NCBI GenBank assembly: GCA_021432635.1
Contig: MU270033.1
Location: forward strand, 483,272-547,271
Source of the DNA: Thozetella sp. PMI_491
Lineage: Eukaryota > Ascomycota > Sordariomycetes > Chaetosphaeriales > Chaetosphaeriaceae
DNA: 64,000 nt
Direction of reading: 5' to 3'
A model generated the notes under the pieces. That model was not told the origin of the DNA. It was given only the letters and a program-made list of their open reading frames with translations, and did not search any database. The stretch's first letter is position 1; the number at the start of each line of letters is the position of its first letter. The position numbers and the translations under genes were made by a program. This document shows positions 40,364-52,778 of this stretch, piece after piece.

Positions 40364-42195
40364 TTAGATATACATGATTTCAAGGGCCACCGCCGCGTCG
40401 TCTTGCTCGCTGCCTTCTCTTTCTCTCTCTTTTTCTTCGTCCGGAACAACGCGCATCCGCTGATGGACCCCGTCGCGCCGCGCCATCAGAGCTATCTCGC
40501 GCACGACCCGCAGACCTTCGTCGGACTGGAACCACTCCATCTTCTTCCAGATCTGCAGGGCAATGTCTCGTGTCATAAGCTTGCGAGTGGCCAGCCACTC
40601 CTCGACCATGTCGCCACACCAGGTCCGGAAGCGATTTAATTCGACAGATGCAATTGTAAGGCTCGCCGCGCCGTCCTGGTCCATTCCAAACCAGTCCATG
40701 GACCCCACCGTCATGGCATATGCGCTCACGGCTTTCGTCCACATGCGCTTTTCCTTTTCGTCTAGCTTGCTAGACTTTCCCGAGGCCGCGGTGCTCTGCT
40801 TGCTGGGCTTATCTGACCTGAACTGTTGCAGACTCTTATCGAGCCAGGAGAGGATTGGCCCGTCCTTCCGGCTTGCTGCATGCGGCGAGCCGGTTAGGAG
40901 TGGCGCGCGCAGATATTCGTTGCTGAGCTGGGTGTACATATCAATGATGCCGATGTCCAACTCATATGAGCCGAACTCGTCTTCATTCTCGTCTCCGTGG
41001 TGAGAAATGTAAAAGAGGCTCATCGCTCTGTGGGTGCTATTGTTAGCGTCAAAGTCCTGCGTAGGAGCCCCAGCACACCATGGTGCTGGGATGGGGAATG
41101 ACGGCATACATCATTAGGATGCGCTTGTGGAGCGCGTCATAGAAGCGCCATTCTACCCCCGGTTTCTTACGAGCCTCAAGTAGTGCAAAGGCACCTTGCA
41201 TGTGGGCCCAAGCGCTAGCCTCGTCCCCGAAGGCACCCTGCCAGAGAGTCGGCGTCAGCATTTGCAATAGTAGAGAGTGCGCGGTACGGCAAGGGTACCC
41301 GAGGCTGTAGGGTCCTTACGTCAGACATGATCATGGAGCCGATTATGCTCAGATAGGCGCACGGGACGGTGTGCATCATTTCGAGGTTCTCCTTTAGCCA
41401 CTGCAGCAGGCCCTGGCGATGATGCAGGTACGTCTCTTGCCAGTGCGGCTCCCGGTGCAGGGAACGATACGCGGACGTCAGGCAAAGTGTCATCTGGAAC
41501 CACGTGGCATCCGTCATTCCAAGCCCCAGGCTACCTCGGAGTCAGCGCAGGCCGCCGTGATGGAGAGGGGAGGGGGGGCCAATGGCTCGGGCCGACATAG
41601 CATGGGTGCGCTGAGGGAGGGTACGTACTTAGAGTTGAAAGCCCGGGAATCTTTGGAGGCAAAGTGGGCGAGTAGCGTGCGGTCCTGAATGACTAGGAAG
41701 TTGCAGCATTAGCCCGGTGCTCAAAACGACATCTGCAACACTACACTCACAGAAGTAGAAGGCCTCAGACGACTTGTATCGCATTTTCACGGGCAAAACA
41801 TCGAACGGATCGCATGGGCTCGCTGGCAGCAGCGTGACCAGCTGGGGCTTGAGCACTTCGACCGCGGCCTCGGCGGCCTTGACGATCTTTGCCTGTGAGG
41901 AATCCGGCACGTAGACACAATCGGTGCCGTACACCAGACAATTCAAGCTGCGGGGGGTGGCGTCAGTGATCTCCGCCCACCAGTACCCGCCTGGCCGGGG
42001 TGCGCCAGGCGACTCAAAGAGGAAATAGAGGGTGATATAGGGGGGCCTCAGCCAGTCTCGGGGGGGTCACACTCACCATGCGGGCTGTTCCTCGCCGCAA
42101 CGAGCCCTTCGGCGCTTGCATCCCAAGCAGCCCGTCCGGCTCTTCTTGTGCGCTGCCCGCTGGCGGGGTTTGCCATTCCGGTTCACGTCCGTCAT
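40364..42195 (-). CDS. Second Zn2Cys6 transcription factor, six exons
   Basis: A regulator of about 460 residues. Coding: 42195-42077, 41947-41751, 41692-41629, 41530-41320, 41237-41110, 41027-40364. The zinc cluster is split by the first intron and becomes whole only after splicing: KKSRTGCLGCKRRRARC in exon 1, then CLNCLVYGTDC across the junction, giving Cys23, 26, 33, 40, 43 and 50 with canonical 2-6-6-2-6 spacing. The body fits the fungal_trans_2 (UPC2-like) type, with LLAHFASKDSRAFNSN, WFQMTLCLTSAYRSLH, LHHRQGLLQWLKENL and a C-terminal WKKMEWFQSDEGLRVVREIA. An ATG four codons further up (42207) is also in frame. It is in tandem with the other Zn2Cys6 gene. Target genes unknown. Confidence 0.83.
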
Positions 42196-42207
42196 ACTTG
42201 AGGGCAT

Positions 42208-45200
42208 GGGGGCAGGTGAGAGGGCAGTTTGCTCAGAGATTTCGAGTCACGTTCTCTTTGCCTCTTGGTGCACTCGCAGGCTCGCGCTTTTGCGTACCTA
42301 ATCCGCCGCCGGCGTCGGGCAACGAGCGAGGTTATTTAAATCGTAGCATCCGCCTGCCGTCGACGTTGCAAAAACAAACATCGGAAGCCCCGAAAGCGGC
42401 ACGCACCATTGGCTGATGTATTACGGTAGCTGCATACACCCTGGACGCGCCAAGTCCCACGAGAGTTTAGTTGCCAAGGACGCCAAGAGCAGAAAAGCAG
42501 CAGGTCGCAGGGGGGGCTCCTTACCGACCGACATGGAGAGATGCACCACGATACAAAGTTCCGGTTTCAGGCCCACCCCGTCCAGCGCCTAGGCGGCGCT
42601 GGGCAATGAAAATCTTTTTTGTCGGGTGCATGGGGCGCTATACATGGAGGCAGCAGGGTAGCTAGTGGTTTCCGGTGGGAAGTAAAAAGGGTAAGCAGGT
42701 CGGCCGCACTGGGTAGGGGTAGGGGAAGATGCTGCTGCATAGATGAGGGTTCGCGCCAAAGTGGCGTGACCAGGGCACCCATCATCTCTGTGCTGCACGG
42801 TACGTACTACTAGTATGGTTCAGAGTACGTAGCATGCATCGGGCCCGTAGGGCTGCCCATCAGAGCACCGCCGCTGCCATGGATTATAGGCAACATGATG
42901 CCCAAAGAGTCTAAAACGGTAGGGCTGTCCGACCCCTGCCACGGCACCTGGGGACAGCCGCCCTTTCGGAGGGTTGATGAAGGTCCGGCTGCTGCCTGAG
43001 GTATCGCACACCGCAAATTCCTACCTTGAACAAACCTAGGCACGTTTCTTACCTCAGTCGCCTCGCAACGGGCGGAAATACACCTATCTAAGAACTTAGC
43101 GACTCAGGTGCTTCCCGGCTCTCAGCCAGTAACCTCCAGATGAGTCAGCACCGCCAAAGCACCGAAGCTGACGGCGGATAGGCACCCGTTAGAGGCGCCG
43201 GCTGCCCTCCGACATAATATGCTACGTAGGGTCCGGGGCATGACGCCTGAACCCTTCCGGCTGCGAATAGCCTCGCAAATTGCGTATGGAGGAAGGGTGT
43301 TACAAGCTGCTCAAGTGACTTGCAGTGCATGTCAGGTCAGCGCGGCGGTGTGCTAAGCCTCTCTCAGCTTCTCTGCAGACGCCATCGCCAACAAACTTCG
43401 CGTGGCCCGCCTCCACGGCCCGAAATCGCGATGACCCAACATCTAGGGTGCGTAGTTCCGGGCCTCGAAAGAAGCGTTATTACGCTTTTTGATCGTCAGA
43501 GGGGTGGAGGCCCGCAAGTGCCATGACCCCTGGGTTGAGATGGGGTAACCAAGGTGACTGGGGGCCGCAGTGGCATCACCTTTAACGTCCGAGTTAACTG
43601 GGAACTTCTGTTATCTTCGTCCGAGGATCGGCTTCTCCCTATAGTAACGTCGCGCCGTCTACCATCTACCGCTTGTGGACTCGGCTCGTTCCCGACTCCC
43701 CATTGTTCCCTCTGCTGTGCAGTCTCCATTATCTGGAGGTGCCCAAGCAAACAGGGCGTCTGCCACTACAACCAGTTCAGCCCAGCTAATCACATACTTT
43801 CAAGAACGCTTCAGTCCCAGCTCACAGCACTGGATATCAGGTTTGACTCTAACCGCTGTCGAAGTCTTCTCGGGGCTATGGACGCAGGCGGCCGGTTTCC
43901 ACAGCATTTCTGAAAACTGCGAAAGACAACTCTGGCTACCAACCCTTCTTTTTCCTTTGGAGGCAGCCAGCACTCCATCATGTTATCCTAGCACCTGTTC
44001 ATCTCCGGATCTAGGGTCTGCTGCAGAAATATGAAGCTGGCCGTTGATCTCGTAAGAGGCTATCTCACGACACGGTTAGGCTTGATATCGAGACCCGAAA
44101 CAGCCATAAATGCTCGTCCGCGATTAATCATGCACATGCAGGGCACCGAGCATCACACATCCGGCAGAGCGGCGAGCAGAGAAAGTGATGAACATCTACT
44201 TGCTAGCTCGGTCGTACTACACCATGTATAAGAATGTCGACAGTGCCGGGAGATGCGCGATAGTGGTAGAGGAGTCGACAACAAATAATGTCAAGATGGG
44301 TCGGTTCGACTCCGTCTCTGAATAAACATGATAGATTAACTAACCTTGTTGCTAGCAGGGTCGTTTCCCAAGGCGAAGGCCGGCTTCCGCCACATACATT
44401 GGACAAGAGTTACATTTCTGTTGAGGGGCTGCCTAGTACCTTCATCTCCTCTCTACCGAGCCTAGCAGAGCTAAGCAGAGCATCGTCGATCTTCCGCTTC
44501 ACTTGCCATTGTGCTTTTACCGGATATGGATACTCGGAGGTTCTAGATAAGGAGACCATCCTCCGGTGGCGAGGGATTGTAGAGCAGAAGGATCCTGCAT
44601 TTACGGGGCCCAGAATTGAAGCCGCGATAGCTGCCTGACAGCGCTGAATGGTGAATATAATGAGCTGCCCTTCGTCGTATTTGTGGGTCATTCGATACGC
44701 CCTCCCAATAGCCCGGTACAGTCGGCACAATAGACCGCCCGTCCTCCCAGTTGCGCCCATTTCGATGCTCCTTCTGGGCCCGGCAGACTCGGCACAATAG
44801 TCTCCCCTTGGTCCCGACAGTGCATGTTTTGAAGCATCTAGATATGTTGTCACAAGGCGAACCCAGTGACATGTACTGGAGGGGGGCATGTTGGTTTGGC
44901 CTTGACCTAACTAGTACCTGTGGCGTTCTATTTTCCATCATCTTATCACCCTATAGACCCCTGGCAGCCGAAGTCCGACCCGATTTCTTGAACAACGGTC
45001 AACGAGCGCCAGATTCGTAGACACGAGCGGTGCCAAGACGGCAAGGTTTGCAAGGCCTGTAGGTGAGTTTTCGATTCACGGAAATCACTGGCCGCTAATT
45101 ATAGGCTACGACGCAGTAGAGTTGCTTTTCAGCTGGCAGGGGGCGGGAGCAGGAGAGCACGCTCGGAAGCACGGCCGAATGGCTTCAACGGGAAGGTTGA

Positions 45201-47909
45201 TGGAGTCCAGATCCTTAGAGTTTGTATAGACCAAAAAGAGGTCGGTGGCACCTTAAACCTATCTAGCATCGTCATTCTGGCGTGGATATTCGAATATCAT
45301 GACTGCACGAGGAAGGACTTCCCTTTGAGGAAATTAGCATCTCCCATGTCTTCTGGCTAGCGATCGACCGCTCCTTGTAAGTGAGCAGCATGATTCCACT
45401 TCCTAGAGTACAGATTCGCCAACACATTACCCTTCAACGTAACTATGGATGCATTATTGGTTTCAAATTACTCCAGTCAGGCGCAGGGAGCTCCATTAGC
45501 TCAGCAAGGTATCGGTGCCGGGAGAGGATGAGCCTTCCTGTTTCCCTCGTTAATGACGCAGCATCCCGCACACGAACGCCAATCACTCGTCACGTGGGAT
45601 AAACCCAGACATAGCATGACTAACGTAAACCTTATCATAAAACCGCTTTAATTAGTGGTATTCGAGTATAGGTTAGGTTGTCCCGATCGCGAGTTGACGC
45701 TGGCTCTTAGTGTCCCTAGGTCGATACCTAACTCCCCTGTGGACTGCCATAGGGTTCTGTAACGATCCTTACTCTAGCTTCTAACCTTTTCTAGAAGAAG
45801 AGCGACGTTTTGAAAAGCATCATGAATGCAAAAGAACCTTGTCCGAGGGAGGGAGTCCTGCCCTGGCTACTTCCCTTTCTGGGAGGCAGCGCGCTATCAC
45901 GGCATTTAGAGTCGGCATCTGGCTGGAGGTTGGCTATGCTATGCGCAGAACTAGGCCGGAAACAGGCATAAGAATTAAGGTGCTGCCTAGCGGTGGCTTT
46001 CATTCAATTAAGCTCGGTTCCTCACTTTAATCCAGGCAGGGTGTCTACGTGGACCCGCCCCTGCGCGCTCTCGCAGATCACAGTCAGCCTAGTAGGGATG
46101 CAAACAGGCGTTCAGCCGTTGCTTGGCACTGCGCCGGCATCTCCCCCTGTGCTGGACTGATAGCTCCTAGATCAGTCCCAGGGGCTTCTCTAGCCAAGCT
46201 ACACGCACAGGCGCCACGGCCGCAGGAGGCCAGCCATGGGATCATAGGGAAAGGCCTGTCCGGCTCGGGCGTCCACGCCGAATAAGTATGGGTGGGCCGG
46301 GCAAATTTAGACGAGGTGTAGGCCACAGGCTGATGGTCATACATGAGCAGGGGCTTCGGAGGCCAGGGGCTATAGGGTATTAGCGTCGCCAGCAAAGCTT
46401 GCCGCGACGTCGAATCATATAGTTATGATCCCTTGTTGGATGTTTATCCGCAATTCTTCAACAGGAAGTTCTTCCACCTATAGAAAGGAATGCAACATCG
46501 CAGCCGCGCTGTCGGCAACATCATCCGATGCCGCCAGCGCCCCCCCAGCACCGCCCCAGGGGCAAGCGCGCCGATGTTCCCTCAGCCTTACAGCCCTACC
46601 ATCAAGATTCTAGTGGCGTCACTGGTGCCTCCATGGCACAGTGCCCTTGGATCGCCAGAGACGAGGGGGGACACCCCTTGGGGACGCAGCAAGGTCTGAC
46701 CGCCTCGAGCTGGGCCGCCTGGCCATCTAGGGGCCCGCCAAGATCGCAGTTTTTCCTTGACCGTACAAGGCAATGGTAGCTTGGCAAGCACTTGCCGGTC
46801 GGAGCGAGGGCGAAGCAGCAGATACGAACTGGCCCCCCCGATTGGTTCCAACCGAAGTTGGTACCAGCTCCGGCTTCCTTGTGCGAGCTCGTTTGGGGGC
46901 GGGGTTCTTGTGAATGATCTGCCTGGTTTTTATCGCGACCGACGCGCAATACTAGCTAGTCGAGTCGAGCCTAGCAAATTCTTCTCTCTCATCGTAGCAG
47001 GAAACTTAGTCTAGACCTAACGACTAGATTCTACGCGCACCATATCTTAGCTTAGGCTGCCCCCCTTTATAACGAAAGTATTTGTTCGCCATCGCTTACG
47101 GTAGGGCGGTCTACTTAGAGATTCCTCGTATCCTCAACCCCGTTGGAGTTTTCTACGTCTACGCGTGGGTAATGACCGATGCATACGACAATGACAACCC
47201 ATATCGCCACAAAATACACCCTGGCATTGTCGAATCCTCTTTTATAATATCCAGCAAATGATTAGAACAGCTTGGATATGAAGGTGTCATTTCTATAACT
47301 ACACGATAAAACGCACTTCTATGGGTTTAGCCTCGCTAAGATGATTGGCGTGCCAAATGCCGATTTGCCCTTGTTTAGTTCTTCCCGGTGTACGGTTCAG
47401 CTCCAAATCGCGAACGTTGCTCACAGGCCGGCCGTAAGTAGTAGGAAACGAGACTTGGCAGACAGTACTGATAGCTACGACAATCACGTGCTCTCTCTAT
47501 TGGGAAGCCAACCCCCCCTCCCCCCCTTTCACATAACCACTCCTGCGGTGTCACAAGTTGAGATAGCTCCATCATTGGGGGCCACTTCCCTTGTACAACT
47601 CCCCACTGTCTAGCTTGACAAGGGGATAGTAGCCACGAAGAATGACCTAGTTATCACTTTATCGCACTATAGGCTGCGATGACTATTGAGAAGGCCGTCA
47701 TAAGAGACTCTTTAACAGTGCAAGAATCTCCAGGCTCCTGCATTAGGTTACACAGCTGCAACGGTGTTCGGAGAGTAAGCTCCGAGATACTGATTTATTT
47801 GAACTTGCGCGGGGTAACTCTTACATTATTCATCGTCGTCAACCCAAGCTTCAGTCACTCTCTCCTACGCAGCGCTCGTCTTCTCGCTATCGTCTAGAGC
47901 ATTTTAACC
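42208..47909. other. 5.7-kb stretch without a supported gene
   Basis: I read both strands and found no frame with a family pattern. Short frames exist (minus 44410-44889, plus 44288-44638) but have no domain. On the minus strand near 44700-44840 two copies of a LLCR(V/L)xRA-like segment occur about 70 bp apart, with CxxC spacing, and on the plus strand near 45025-45062 a CQDGKVCKAC stretch ends in a GTGAGT splice donor. They may be relics of a zinc-binding gene. Nothing here is called as coding. Confidence 0.4.
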
Positions 47910-48877
47910 ATGTCACCTCTTAATCCCTCAGGCAGCGAAGACAATTTGGAAGAGGTCGCCGCGGTTGTGGCCACCTCTCACCATGACACTTACCCTTTTA
48001 TTGATCCCCTCAAGGCGGATTTGGCCGGGAAGTCGGTGCTGATTACGGGCGCCTCCAAGGGCATCGGAAAAGCCGCCGCGATAAGCTTCGCAAAGGCCGG
48101 TTGCTCCAAGATCGGGCTTGCGGCGCGTTCCGACCTGGCGGCAGTCGCCACGGTAACTACGGAGGCGGCTAAGAAGGCGGGCCGGCCTGAGCCCCTGGTG
48201 CTCTGTCTACGAGTCGATGTGTCATCTGAAGGATCTGTTCAGGCTGCTGCTGAGGCCGTGACCGATGCGTTCGCCGGGAGCCTCGATATCCTAATCAACA
48301 ACGCTGGCTTTCTTGATGAGTGGCACCCTATCGCCGAGACTGTCACTGAAGAGTGGTCAGTTCCTCTCTTTCCTTTAATATATGCAACTTGTGCCTGTGC
48401 AGCTAATGATGCTGCAGGTGGCGTTCGTGGGAGGTAAACATAAAAGGTGCCTATCTCTGCAGCCGCTATTTCATCCCGCTGCTTCTCAACTCGCACACGA
48501 AAACGATTATCAATGTCAGTAGCATTGGGGCCCATATGATCTCACCAGGCGGATCCGGTTACCTGACAACAAAGTTTGCCCTGTGTCGCCTCACCGAGTT
48601 CATGGATCGAGAGTACCGCGACAAGGGCCTGGTTGCGATCGCCCTCCATCCCGGGGGGGTTGTGACAGAGCTAGCATGCACCATGCCGGAACACATGCAC
48701 GTCTTCCTTATTGATACGCCCGAGCTGGCCGGCGACACTTTTGTGTGGTTGGCGAATCGAAGGCGGGACTGGTTAACCGGGCGTTACATCACGGTGTGCT
48801 GGGATATGGAAGAATTAGAGGCGAAGAAGCAAGAAATTCTACAGAGGAATTCCTTGAAATTCAGACTGACTACGTAG
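47910..48877 (+). CDS. Short-chain dehydrogenase/reductase
   Basis: An NAD(P)-dependent oxidoreductase of 301 residues. Exons 47910-48355 and 48418-48877; the 62-nt intron splits a tryptophan codon (EEW|W). The Rossmann motif TGASKGIG is at 46-53, the NNAG motif is in ILINNAGF, and the catalytic residues are Ser184 (NVSSIG), Tyr197 and Lys201 (YLTTK). VNIKGAYLCSRYF and the LHPGGVVTE loop also match classical SDRs. The first 38 residues precede the Rossmann fold and do not form a clear signal peptide. Substrate unknown. The gene stands alone between the gene-poor region and a HET relic. Confidence 0.9.
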
Positions 48878-49589
48878 TCCATGAGTGAAAGGCGGTCTCG
48901 TTTCTCATTATTAGCCAAGAAGATGGGAGGGTTTCTATATTTTCTTTACTTGTTAAGATGCTGGCCGGACCTTTGGGCGGCACTCTGATACAAAGTGCTT
49001 TATACAAATACATTGTATTGAAGAAAGAATTGTAGAGTTAGTATACTAGGAAATATAGCTTTTACAATACTGGAATTTGGGGTATATGGATTAAATACGC
49101 TGTCAAACCAGAGGATAGCCGTAGTATTAAGGTTCCGAGCGTTAATACTATAGCCGATTTCCATCAATTTAACCTCGCTAATACTTAGAACTGACGAAGC
49201 TATTTAAACAGAGTTTCAAGATCGGGTCTCTTGCGTGTAAAAGGCACGATAGTGCCCATGCAAAGATTCCAGTTTGTAGATAAAATCACCAGATCGAGGG
49301 GTGGTCCTGCAGCGAAGAGGTGAGAGGAGGAGCAGCGAAACTACTTACGTTGGTGAGCACTTCCACAGCCGCCTTCACTTGCGACACCATATCCTGCTCT
49401 GGCAGTACCCTGCCAACCTGATGTGCCACACCGGCGTACTCGGCCCCCTTACGATAACCTCATTGGAAACAACCCCAGCGGCCCTTCTTAGACCCGTCAT
49501 AGCTCTCCCTGGCATTCTGGAGCTGCATGTATACATCCTCCCAACTGCTCTTACCTTGGATTCTACAACCACGCTTTTAGATCCGAGGG
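48878..49589. other. Intergenic, no supported gene
   Basis: About 700 bp. The plus frame 49301-49660 runs into the HET relic and has no family support. Confidence 0.35.
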
Positions 49590-49818
49590 GGCAAAGCTTT
49601 TCACATCAAGCCCTACACGCTAGCAAAATCCGTAAAGAGGAGCGGGACTACCTTAACTGAAGTGAAATTTGTCGTCTATTTCGAGACACAAAAGAGCAGG
49701 GTACATTTCGTAATGGCCAAATCTTGTCTTTAGCATTCAACAGGGGCCGTAAAATGGATCCTAACATGACACGTGACAAAACATCCCAAATAGAACGTTA
49801 CCTACCTAACCAAGGTAA
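49590..49818 (-). pseudogene. Broken duplicate of the 5' end of a HET gene
   Basis: This segment aligns, at roughly 80 percent by eye, with 52042-52253, which holds the promoter, start codon and first codons of the intact HET gene. The start codon survives on the minus strand (49706) and is followed by MYPALLCLE, then the frame meets a stop after about 16 codons. The remainder of the gene is not detectable between 48.9 and 49.6 kb. It is a relic of a second HET copy or of a partial duplication about 2.4 kb from the intact gene. Confidence 0.65.
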
Positions 49819-50062
49819 GAAGGGCACCGGTATCTATGACGGTATATGTAACTCATAGAATTGAGTAATTTGCTATAGATTATTTGTTCTGGCACAAAAT
49901 TCTTATCCCCTAGGACCTCCCACGCATATCACTGGGTATGGTATTCTAGAAGTCGCCAGAGCAGTAGTTTTAGTCGAAAGTAAGTTCACCGTAGCCTAGC
50001 GATAAGGCGAAAAGTATATTACGTTCTGCAGCTAGATTGTCTTTCGAATTAGGCTGTTCTAC

Positions 50063-52153
50063 TCAGCCCAGTAGTATCTCCTTCCACATCGGACCTGGCG
50101 GGAAGCTGTTGTTAAAAGCGCGACTGTGGGAAATATGGGCGATACCCCGTCGCTCAGCAACAGATCCCTCCCAGTGTATCATCGTAAGCCGAATCTGACC
50201 TATAGAGTTCTCATTCTCGGTTGTAGAAAATGTAATAAACTCGAACAAGCGACCCTCCTGAAAGATATCGTAGTCTTCCACGCCATTAAGCTCCACAGAT
50301 GCGTGGATCTGCCCATCGACGCCGACAAGTTTACCATATCCACCAAAGAGATCGACATTATGCAGTTCGAAGAAAAGAGAGAATGTCCAGAATTGCAGGA
50401 GAGGGTAAGGTATACTGCCCAAATTCTCCCCTAGGCCCATAGCAGGTGTTGGCAGGGAACAGAAGCGTTCTCGATTCTCTGATAGGGGATCGACTTTGCA
50501 AAGAATCATGTCGGCATCGAGGGAAGATACCTCGGTTTCTAGCTTCATAGCAGACAGCTGGCCAACTTTTTGATAGAAGGTTACCCAACTCCTTGTCCTC
50601 CAAAAGGGAAACTGCACTCCCCCTATCCATCCCGACCATGCATAGCTCGGGAAGGAGGGCCGGCGACGAAGAAGACCGCGCTCGGCCTGAAACGAAAGGA
50701 AATCATGAAAATATTCTAGTGGCATTCCCTGGAATATGCTGGGCGTATCTCTCGTGTCAGAATATCGGCGCAAAATCCCCGCAAAGGCATTGAGCGTATC
50801 GAGCTCGTTAGTCAACTGTCTTCGACTGTACAGTGTGATTAAATTCTCTAGATCAAGGCGATGTGCTTGTAACTTCCTGTCAAAAAGACGCGAAATATTG
50901 TTCTCTGCAACTCGGGGGTGGGAGAAATCCTGGGCTGTGCCATATGCTCTTTCAGCTTGATCTCCTCGGCGACATCGAAAGTACAGCTGTCCGTCGATGA
51001 AGACTATCGCTCTCGTCGTAAGTAGCCGCTCTTGGAACCTAGTAGTAAAGTAGAACACCTGTTAACTTGCAGGACCAAGGTATTTGTTGCGGCATGCATC
51101 GTGTAATGGTACTTACGTCCAACCTCTTGTTTCATATATCGAGGAACGAAGTAGCAACTCTAGCTGTACCCAAATTCTAAGAGACACCCCCGGAAGCACT
51201 TTAAAGGCCGGTGGTGCATCGGTTCTCGTGCAGACCTCAACTCCTGGGAGTCCATAGTTGGCGTCATGCCCATCGGCAGCTACTACCGTAAAGTATGAGC
51301 GTTCGTATATCCGATCCATGACAGTAACACCGCGTCGAACGTCATCTGGATCGTTTTGAACCAGACACAAGGCATCGACCCAGAGATACCGAATTTTTAG
51401 TTTTTTCACAAGCGTTATGGTGTCTCTAATCGTCCTGGCTAACATTGCAGGTTGGACGACTCGAAGACTGTCTCGTTCCATCAGCGCGGATCGATTCGAC
51501 TTGGTGAGTCGGATGGAGCTAGCAGCCCCCCATACGTAGCTGAGGCACACATATTCCACCCATTCTTGTAACTCGACGATCCTCATTTGGTCTACATCAA
51601 TGAGTCGAAGTACTTGTAGACCCGGGAATGTTGTTTTGAACGGGCTGGATTGATCCAATCGGCATTCGTCATGACCGGCAGTGCATCCTTGAATCCAAGA
51701 AAGTATCTTTCTGATATCTATTTGTGATGGCACACTGGTGATGAAGAAAGGCCCTTGCTCATTGGTGAGCTCGTCGCTGTAGTCTGGTTTACCTTCGAAA
51801 CAAAGCCATTCTCCCAACTTGGTCCCGTTGACTCGAAACGCGCCCCTGGATCGAATCGAGGAATTGTCGTTCAACCAAGTGAGATAGACATCTTCTGAGC
51901 CTTTTCCTGGCACTGTTTGCCATGCAGCAGCCCCAAGACGATAGTCCTCATACCAGACGCGCCGAATGATGCTGCACAACGGGCAACTGCTTGCCATAAT
52001 TCGATTTTCAGAGCCCAAACACCATTTCCGAAGTCGGATTTGGCAAAGCTTTTTCACGTCAAGCTCTACACGCTGGCAAAATTCGCAAAGAGGAGCCGGA
52101 TCAACCATGGTGAAATTTGCCGCTGTCTCGAGACACAAAAGAGCAGGGTACAT
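50063..52153 (-). CDS. HET-domain protein, second copy
   Basis: A HET-domain protein of about 670 residues in two exons (52153-51117 and 51038-50063; 78-nt intron spanning a threonine codon in RGWT|FQERLL). The ATG at 52153 gives MYPALLCLE; an alternative start is MVDPAPLCEFC 15 codons later. Cysteine pairs precede the domain: LCEFCQ and CPLCSIIRRV. The HET domain (about 201-335) has YVCLSYVWG, TIRDTITLVKKLKIRYLWVDALCLVQND, and MDRIYERSYFTVVAADG. The conserved RGWTFQERLL follows the domain, as in most family members. Family role: cell death on non-self recognition. A damaged copy of its 5' end lies 2.4 kb away. Confidence 0.88.
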
Positions 52154-52778
52154 TGCGGAATGGTCAAACTTGACTTTGGCATTCACCAAGAGCCGCGAAA
52201 AAGGTCTGCATACGACACGTGACCCAACATCCCAAATAGATAGCTAAGGTAAGTACCTACTTGTGTACTTAGCTACCTATGGTAGGCAATAGACATATGG
52301 GCTTCTGTACGTCACGATCCACACAGCACTAGGGGAAAAGGACCCTGGATTCGTCAGAGAACAAATTGGTCCACGAAGAATGCCTGATCTGTTTCGAAGT
52401 TGACACCGGCTGAAGTGAGAGGGGGTATCCCTGGCAGAAACCTTAACGGACTAGGTCTTGACAGCAAAGCCTCTAAAGACCTCTCACAGATGTTGTTTTA
52501 TTTTCTGAGATAAGTTTTTGATATGAAAATAGCCGTTTATTAACAGCCCGAGGACTCTCCTGCCCGCTATCCATGTTTCCTTACTCAGTGCGGCTGCAAA
52601 GACATGTGGTGTCACCCACGCTATCCATCATGCCTGCCTCGGTACAACTTCGGCTGAGGCTGAGAGGAGGCAACCTGGAGGCCTTGCTGACTTGTGACTC
52701 CAACTGCCTTGCACGTGAAAACAAAAGAGGCAACCAACCATTTGCTCATACTCAGCATGCCTGCTTCTGTATGAAATA
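52154..52778. promoter_or_regulatory. Divergent region between HET gene and DUF7730-like gene
   Basis: 625 bp carrying both promoters. 52154-52253 is the part duplicated at 49.7-49.8 kb. No TATA box is obvious. Confidence 0.4.

Noticed and set aside
44215-44325. tRNA-like boxes (GTGGTAGAG and GGTTCGACTCC)
   Set aside because: Acceptor ends do not pair, the T-stem has a mismatch, and no cloverleaf can be drawn.
44410-44889. A 159-codon minus-strand frame as a gene
   Set aside because: No ATG-linked domain, no codon bias, and overlapping frames of equal length on both strands.
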